Position numbers and translations under genes: made by a program. Positions 27,808 to 32,000 of a stretch of DNA of 32,000 bases are shown here, one piece after another. Every line of letters starts with the position of its first letter. The stretch's first letter is position 1. This DNA comes from Acidimicrobiia bacterium (GTDB lineage Bacteria; Actinomycetota; Acidimicrobiia; Acidimicrobiales; Aldehydirespiratoraceae): NCBI GenBank assembly GCA_022828135.1, contig JAJEJB010000017.1, forward strand, positions 1 through 32,000, read 5' to 3'. The notes beneath the pieces are model-generated. The model was not told the DNA's origin. It did no database searches and was given only the letters and a program-made list of their open reading frames with translations.

Positions 27808-28466
27808 TGGCGGCCGGCGAGGCGGCGTCCGCTCCGAGCACTTCGTCGCATCGACAGAGCATCCACAAGCCCAAACTCCTGCTGGTGGAAGGCCGAGAAG
27901 ACCTCGCAGTGTTCGAGAATCTCTGTGGCCACTGGGGCTTCGAGGGCATCCAGATCATGGAGATGGAGGGAGTCAGGAATCTGCGCGCCCGGTTGAACGT
28001 GCTCGTGAGGGATCCCGGCTTTCGGCATCTGCGAACCCTGGGCATAGCACGCGACGCCGACGACAACGCGCAGAACGCGTTCCGATCGGTACGGACAGCG
28101 CTGGCCGGGTGTCCGCCATTGGCGGGGCTGCCATCGCAGCCGGGCGCGCGGGGCGCGGGCAATCCGTCGACAGCCGTGTTCATCGTCCCGGACAACGCAG
28201 ACCCGGGCAATCTGGAGACCATGCTCAACAGGACCAAGGCAGACGACTCGATCGGCAGCTGCATCGACGAGTTCTTCGGCTGCCTCCGGCGGCAGGCCGG
28301 ATTCGATCTATCCGGGGGGCGACTCGACAAGGCCCGCGCTCATGCACGCATCGCGGCGTCGTCCAATCCGGCGCGTTCCGTCGGGCATTCCGTGAGAGCA
28401 ACCGGCGTCTGGGACCTTGATCATGAGTCCCTGGAGCCCGTCAAGGCATTCTTGTCGGGACTGTGA
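27807..28466 (+). CDS. TOPRIM-like protein (DUF3226 type), partner of the ATPase
   Basis: A 219-residue protein with ATG at 27807 sharing one base with the upstream stop. After a ~20-residue polar leader, KLLLVEGREDLAVFENLC gives the TOPRIM glutamate (Glu28). LGIARDADDNAQNAF gives the DxD pair (Asp83, Asp85). VFIVPDNADPGNLETML and the C-terminal LEPVKAFLSGL match DUF3226, a TOPRIM-like family often encoded beside OLD-type ATPases. The TOPRIM fold coordinates metal for nuclease or topoisomerase chemistry, so this is the likely effector of the pair. All three acidic metal-binding positions are intact. The function is inferred, not shown. Confidence 0.85.
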   Translation: MAAGEAASAPSTSSHRQSIHKPKLLLVEGREDLAVFENLCGHWGFEGIQIMEMEGVRNLRARLNVLVRDPGFRHLRTLGIARDADDNAQNAFRSVRTALAGCPPLAGLPSQPGARGAGNPSTAVFIVPDNADPGNLETMLNRTKADDSIGSCIDEFFGCLRRQAGFDLSGGRLDKARAHARIAASSNPARSVGHSVRATGVWDLDHESLEPVKAFLSGL

Positions 28467-28498
28467 TCCGCTGTGCCGCGCCCGGCTGATCGGCGGAA

Positions 28499-29116
28499 TC
28501 AGACGTCGCCGGGGACTTGGCAGTTGTCCATGTTGTTGAGGCGGGAGAAGCCGTCCATCCGCTCGGTGTAGGTGCTGCCCTCGGTCATGTCGACCAGGAG
28601 GAAGCGCAACTCCCGGTCCGGCGTGTCCTCGTCGGCGGTGCGGAGTCGGTCCGAGTGGCTGCGACGGTCCGAGACGTAGACGTCCCAGTCGGCGAGCCAG
28701 TCGCCGACCAGAGCCGCATCGGGCGGACCTTCGCCGTCGGTCGAGACCGACAGGGAGGCCTGGGCGCGCGTGCGCAGATCGTCCACGAGAGATTCGACCT
28801 CGTCGGTTCCCCGGTCCACCTGCTCGGCGCGTTCCTCCCGGGACCCTGCCTGGCGGGCGGTGGGCAGCGCCGAGATGGCTGCCTGGGCCTGGGCGCAGCG
28901 CTGGTCGGCCCACTGGGCGAATTGGCGGTCGTCGAGGCGGGCCGGGTTCTCGGTGCGGGCCCACGGCGAGAAGGCCCACGCCCAGAACACGAAGCTGCCG
29001 ACCACGAACAGGCCGGCCAGCCACCGGCCTACCAGCCGCAATCGCCTGCGGACCGGTGTCGCGCCGGCGTCCTCCGCCCCGGACGCGGCTGCCGCGTCGG
29101 GTCTCTCGGTGGTCAC
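28499..29116 (-). CDS. Single-pass membrane protein, hypothetical
   Basis: A 205-residue protein, GTG at 29116 overlapping the PBP stop (GTGA), so it is translated together with the PBP. An Ala/Asp-rich N-terminus and a basic patch (PVRRRLRLVGR) precede one membrane helix (WLAGLFVVGSFVFWAWAF, about residues 32-49). The extracellular part is acidic and helical, with CAQAQAAISALP and EQVDRGTDEVESLVDDLR. A second cysteine near the C-terminus (NNMDNCQVPGDV) may pair with the first. I do not recognise the family. The coupling to a peptidoglycan synthase suggests an envelope role. Confidence 0.75.
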   Translation of the reverse strand: MTTERPDAAAASGAEDAGATPVRRRLRLVGRWLAGLFVVGSFVFWAWAFSPWARTENPARLDDRQFAQWADQRCAQAQAAISALPTARQAGSREERAEQVDRGTDEVESLVDDLRTRAQASLSVSTDGEGPPDAALVGDWLADWDVYVSDRRSHSDRLRTADEDTPDRELRFLLVDMTEGSTYTERMDGFSRLNNMDNCQVPGDV

Positions 29117-31533
29117 CGCTCGGTGTTCACCCAGATCTGGACGGAGCTGCCTGACTCAACGGTGGTGCCGGCAGCCGGCGACTGCTGCCACACCACGCCG
29201 GGATCGCCGCCGAACCGTTCCGCCTCCTCGTCGAAGAACGGCTCGACGAAGACCTCCACGCCCAACCCGGCCGCGGCCAGGACCCCTCGGGCCTCGGCCT
29301 CGCTCAGGCCTACCACGCTGGGCATCTCGATGAACGTCGGCAGGTCGGGAGCCACCGCGACCTCCACCGTCACGGTGATCCCGCCCCGCTGCAGCGACCT
29401 CGCGGCGGGGGCCTGCCCGATGATCGTTCCCTCCGCGTACTCGTCGGTCACGACGTCGACCGCGGCCACCCCGAGGGTCAGCTCCCCCAACTCAGCCGCC
29501 ACCGACGCCGGGTCCCAGGCCCGGCCCACGAGGTCGGGGATCTCGACCGAGTCAAGCGGTGGCGGGGCGGTGGCGGGCGAGGGCGCGCTGACCGGCGGAG
29601 CGGGCAGGTTGACGGCGGGGATGCCCTCGTGAGCCGCGATCATGATCTCGCGCCAGATCTGGGCCGGGTACGTGCCACCCGACACCCTGATGTCGGTGGT
29701 GGGGGGAACCATCGGGATCTGTGCGTCGGGGAAGCCGACCCACACCGCCGCAGCCCGCTGCGGCGTGTATCCCACGAAGGTCGCGTCGGCGTAGTTCTGG
29801 GCCGTGCCCGTCTTGCCGGCGGCCGGGCGGTCGATGGCCGCCCGGTGTCCGGTGCCCTGGGTGATCGATCCCTGAAGCACCCAGGTGATCTGGTTGGCGA
29901 TGGCGGAATCGAGCACGGGCCGGTCGTCACTGACATGGCGGTACAGCGCGGTGCCGTCGGACTCGATGACGCTGGTCACGAGCACCGGCTCGGTCCGCCG
30001 GCCCGAGCGGGCGAATGTGGAGAACATCGTGGCCAACTCGACGGTGTTGACGTCCTCGGTGCCCAGCACGCCGGCGCATACCGGTGCGATGCGGCTGGCT
30101 TCCAGGCCGAGCCGCTCGGCCATGGTCACGAAGTTGGCCGGCCGGATGTCCACCATCAGCTGGGCGTAGACGGTGTTGATCGAGCGTTGGGTGGCCGCTA
30201 TCAGGTTGGCCTCCACCGGCGTCTCGGGCTCCGAGCCGAGCCCGCCCCTGATGGTCCAGAGCGGTCCGCAGACGTCGGGCCGGTCGATCTCCAGCTCGTC
30301 GGGGGCGTCGTAGCTCTTGGTCACCGTGAAGCCGCGAGTCAGGGCAGTGGCCAGCGCGATGGGCTTCATGGCCGACCCGGCCTGCCGGCCCTTGCCGCTG
30401 GCCAGGTTGAACTTGGCGTCGGTGTCGTCGCCGAAGAAGTCACGGCCGCCGACCATGGCCAGTACGTGGCCGTCCTCGGCGCCGCCCACCCCCAGCACCG
30501 TCGCGGCCGCATCGGGGTTGATGCCGTTGTCGGGCAGTATCGCCTCCACCGTCGCCTCGGCCCGGGCCTGCAGGCCCAGGTCGATTGTCGTGTGGATGTC
30601 CAGGCCCCCCTCGAACAGCAGCTGGGTGCGGTACTCGCGGGTCGGCCCGAAGGCGTCGTTGTCGAGGAACCACTGCTTGACGTCCTCCACGAAGTGAGCA
30701 GCCGGGTAGCGCTCCTCGAAGATCGGGATGTCCTCGATCAGCACGATCGGCTCGTTGTAAGCCCGGTCGTACTCGTCGTTGGTGATGAAGCCGTTGACCA
30801 GCATCCGCTCCAGCACCAGGTTGCGGCGCCGCCTGGCGTCCTGGGGGTTGCGGTAGGGATCGAAGGCGCTGGGGCGCTGGATCAGTCCGGCCAGCAGCGC
30901 GGCCTGCTCCAGGGTGAGTTCGGTCACCTTCAGGCACACTTCGCTGCCGCGCTCGGCCGCGGTGGTGGCCAGTTCGCAGGCGGGGGCGCCGAAGTACTGC
31001 CTGGCCGCGGCCTCGATTCCGTAGGCGCCGTTGCCGAAGTACACCCAGTTCAGGTAGCGCAGCAGGATGAAGTCCTTGGTGAAGAACTGCTCGAAGCGCC
31101 GGGCCATGAAGAACTCCTCGACCTTGCGGGTCAAGGTCGTCTCGGAGCGGTCGAGGAACACGTTGCCGACGTACTGCTGGGTGATGGTGGAGCCGCCCTG
31201 GCTGATCCCGCCTGCGGCCACGTTGCTGCGGGCCGCCCGCAGGATCGCCTTGAGGTCGGCCCCGTCGTGCTCGTAGAAGCGCTCGTCCTCGATGGCGACG
31301 ACCGCGTTGCGCACCACTTCGGGAACGAGCGCTATGTCGGTCACATCGGTGCGGCGCTGCTCGCCCCGCAGCTCGGTGATCAGCACACCGTTGCGGTCGT
31401 ACACCCGCGAGGACTGCGCGGTGGTGAGTTCCTCCACATCGAAGGTCACATCGCGCAACTCGTAGGAGCAGCCTGCCGCCAACGCCGAAAGCAGGGCTGC
31501 AATGGCAACGATCGTCGCTGGGCGCCGACTCAC
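29113..31533 (-). CDS. Class A penicillin-binding protein with two PASTA domains
   Basis: A bifunctional peptidoglycan glycosyltransferase/transpeptidase of 806 residues from GTG 31533. The N-terminal hydrophobic segment ends in LSALAAGC (Cys22). The GT51 domain has AIEDERFYEHDGAD with catalytic Glu82 and GGSTITQQYVGNVFLDR. The transpeptidase has Ser387-x-x-Lys390 (AGSAMKP), Ser451-x-Asn453 (SIN) and Lys574-Thr-Gly (AAGKTGTAQNY). Two PASTA domains follow, beginning VEIPDLVGRAW and IEMPSVVGLSEAEA. PASTA domains bind muropeptide or beta-lactam-like ligands. GGAGG lies only two bases from the chosen GTG. Another GTG at 31569 is possible. Confidence 0.94.
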   Translation of the reverse strand: MSRRPATIVAIAALLSALAAGCSYELRDVTFDVEELTTAQSSRVYDRNGVLITELRGEQRRTDVTDIALVPEVVRNAVVAIEDERFYEHDGADLKAILRAARSNVAAGGISQGGSTITQQYVGNVFLDRSETTLTRKVEEFFMARRFEQFFTKDFILLRYLNWVYFGNGAYGIEAAARQYFGAPACELATTAAERGSEVCLKVTELTLEQAALLAGLIQRPSAFDPYRNPQDARRRRNLVLERMLVNGFITNDEYDRAYNEPIVLIEDIPIFEERYPAAHFVEDVKQWFLDNDAFGPTREYRTQLLFEGGLDIHTTIDLGLQARAEATVEAILPDNGINPDAAATVLGVGGAEDGHVLAMVGGRDFFGDDTDAKFNLASGKGRQAGSAMKPIALATALTRGFTVTKSYDAPDELEIDRPDVCGPLWTIRGGLGSEPETPVEANLIAATQRSINTVYAQLMVDIRPANFVTMAERLGLEASRIAPVCAGVLGTEDVNTVELATMFSTFARSGRRTEPVLVTSVIESDGTALYRHVSDDRPVLDSAIANQITWVLQGSITQGTGHRAAIDRPAAGKTGTAQNYADATFVGYTPQRAAAVWVGFPDAQIPMVPPTTDIRVSGGTYPAQIWREIMIAAHEGIPAVNLPAPPVSAPSPATAPPPLDSVEIPDLVGRAWDPASVAAELGELTLGVAAVDVVTDEYAEGTIIGQAPAARSLQRGGITVTVEVAVAPDLPTFIEMPSVVGLSEAEARGVLAAAGLGVEVFVEPFFDEEAERFGGDPGVVWQQSPAAGTTVESGSSVQIWVNTER

Positions 31534-31605
31534 GGCCTCCAGTGTGCTGCACCGGGGAAGCCAAGCCACTCTTACGCTCGCGGACGGCCAGCAACCACGA
31601 CTGGA

Positions 31606-31627
31606 GCCGGCCCACGGTGGGGCCGGC
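31606..31627 (-). terminator. Candidate hairpin terminator after the PhoX-like gene
   Basis: GCCGGCCC, a six-base loop and GGGCCGGC form a perfect 8-bp GC stem that starts three bases beyond the minus-strand stop of the PhoX-like gene. No U-run follows. It would separate that gene from the PBP gene. The rest of the gap (31534-31605) must hold the PBP promoter, but no clear boxes are seen. Confidence 0.45.
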
Positions 31628-31630
31628 CTG

Positions 31631-32000
31631 TCAGGAGCCGATACGACCACCGCCGGTCTTGGTGACCACCACCAGGCTCGGCAGCGGCGGCCACACCCCG
31701 TCGGGCCAGAGACTCTGAGGATCCTCGGGCCCGGCGCTGCGCTCTCCGGGGTGCTGCACGTTCACGAACAGCGTCTCGAAGTCCGGAGTGAACTCGGGAC
31801 CGCACACCTCGGCACCCCTGGGAACGCTCAGGAACGGCTGGACATTGCCCCGTTGCGCACCTGACGACGGCACCGCGAACAGCGTGTCGTTGAGACCCAA
31901 CGTTCGGGGCTGGCCGTCGGTGGCGATCCAAACATTGCCGCGCTGGTCGAATGCCAGGTTGTCAGGAGCCGCGATCGGGCTCACGCTCGACTTGTCGAAG
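31631..32000 (-). CDS. PhoX-family (DUF839) phosphatase-like protein, C-terminal part (cut by window end)
   Basis: The minus-strand frame is open from the window end to a TGA at 31631-31633, giving 122 residues. APDNLAFDQRGNVWIATDGQ, LGLNDTLFAVPSSGAQRGNV and AEVCGPEFTPDFETLFVNVQ are typical of the C-terminal beta-propeller part of DUF839/PhoX proteins, which are calcium-dependent, Tat-exported alkaline phosphatases or relatives. The N-terminus, with the expected Tat signal, lies outside the window. A GTG at 31984 lies within the frame but is internal, since FDKSSVSPIAAPDNL reads through it. Confidence 0.9.
   Translation of the reverse strand, partial: FDKSSVSPIAAPDNLAFDQRGNVWIATDGQPRTLGLNDTLFAVPSSGAQRGNVQPFLSVPRGAEVCGPEFTPDFETLFVNVQHPGERSAGPEDPQSLWPDGVWPPLPSLVVVTKTGGGRIGS

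Larger units (their letters stand above)
16606..28498 (+). other. Defence island: Hma-like helicase-methylase-ATPase locus with embedded toxin-antitoxin and terminal ATPase-TOPRIM pair
   Basis: Seven consecutive plus-strand genes with no housekeeping role sit between the arg unit and a convergent minus-strand envelope gene. Composition differs from the flanks: a hand count gives 30 G+C of 60 bases at 22201-22260, against 46 of 60 at 15241-15300 in argH. The core is SNF2 helicase plus DUF3883, DUF1156 methylase and DUF499 ATPase, a trio known from predicted anti-phage systems and described as Hma-like (helicase, methylase, ATPase). BREX markers (PglZ, BrxC) and DISARM markers (DrmA, DrmB) are absent. 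No integrase, tRNA or flanking direct repeat was seen at the edges. Confidence 0.75.

Noticed and set aside
26734..28466. Classification as Gabija
   Set aside because: The ATPase has no fused TOPRIM and the second protein has no UvrD-like helicase motifs.
29629..31665. 678-codon open frame on the plus strand
   Set aside because: Antisense to the PBP gene with all its catalytic motifs; no recognisable domain and typical shadow composition.

Overview
The window comes from a high-GC Gram-positive type chromosome, most likely an actinobacterium and plausibly Acidimicrobiia. The grounds are very high GC with C/G-ending codons, many GTG starts, the order argC-J-B-D-F-R-G-H, a DUF1844 gene divergent from infC-rpmI-rplT, and a class A penicillin-binding protein (PBP) with C-terminal PASTA domains. 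The class-level placement is inference. I found no rRNA, tRNA or CRISPR array.

Layout. Positions 1-141 hold the last 46 codons of an IS630-family transposase, ending 9 bp before hisG (151-1026). A tiny glycine-rich membrane protein (1036-1215) follows, then a DUF1844 gene on the minus strand (1229-1720). From about 1845 to 7482 runs a translation block: infC (apparently starting with ATA), rpmI, rplT, a SpoU/TrmH-type RNA methyltransferase (apparently starting with CTG), pheS and pheT. From 7484 to 16605 there is a complete eight-gene arginine cluster with its own repressor gene argR, an AT-rich palindromic candidate operator in front of argC, and a 3-methyladenine DNA glycosylase gene overlapping the end of argH. 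Several arg genes overlap by 4 bp (argJ/argB, argB/argD, argH/glycosylase), which suggests translational coupling.

From about 16606 to 28498 the housekeeping sequence is interrupted by an all-plus-strand genomic island with lower and more uneven GC. Its core is a SNF2-type helicase with a C-terminal DUF3883 domain, a DUF1156-type DNA methylase and a DUF499-type ATPase. This matches the helicase-methylase-ATPase (Hma-like) class of predicted anti-phage systems. A HigB/HigA-like toxin-antitoxin pair with its own TATAAT box is embedded between helicase and methylase. At the 3' end sits a two-gene pair, an OLD/AAA_15-21-type ATPase and a DUF3226-like TOPRIM protein. It resembles ATPase-plus-TOPRIM abortive systems (PARIS and AbiL are the closest concepts) and could be a second defence module. 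This island is the most interesting part of the window.

After the island the minus strand resumes with housekeeping or cell-envelope genes: a small single-pass membrane protein (28499-29116), a class A PBP with two PASTA domains (29113-31533), and the C-terminal part of a PhoX/DUF839-family protein cut by the window end (31631-32000).
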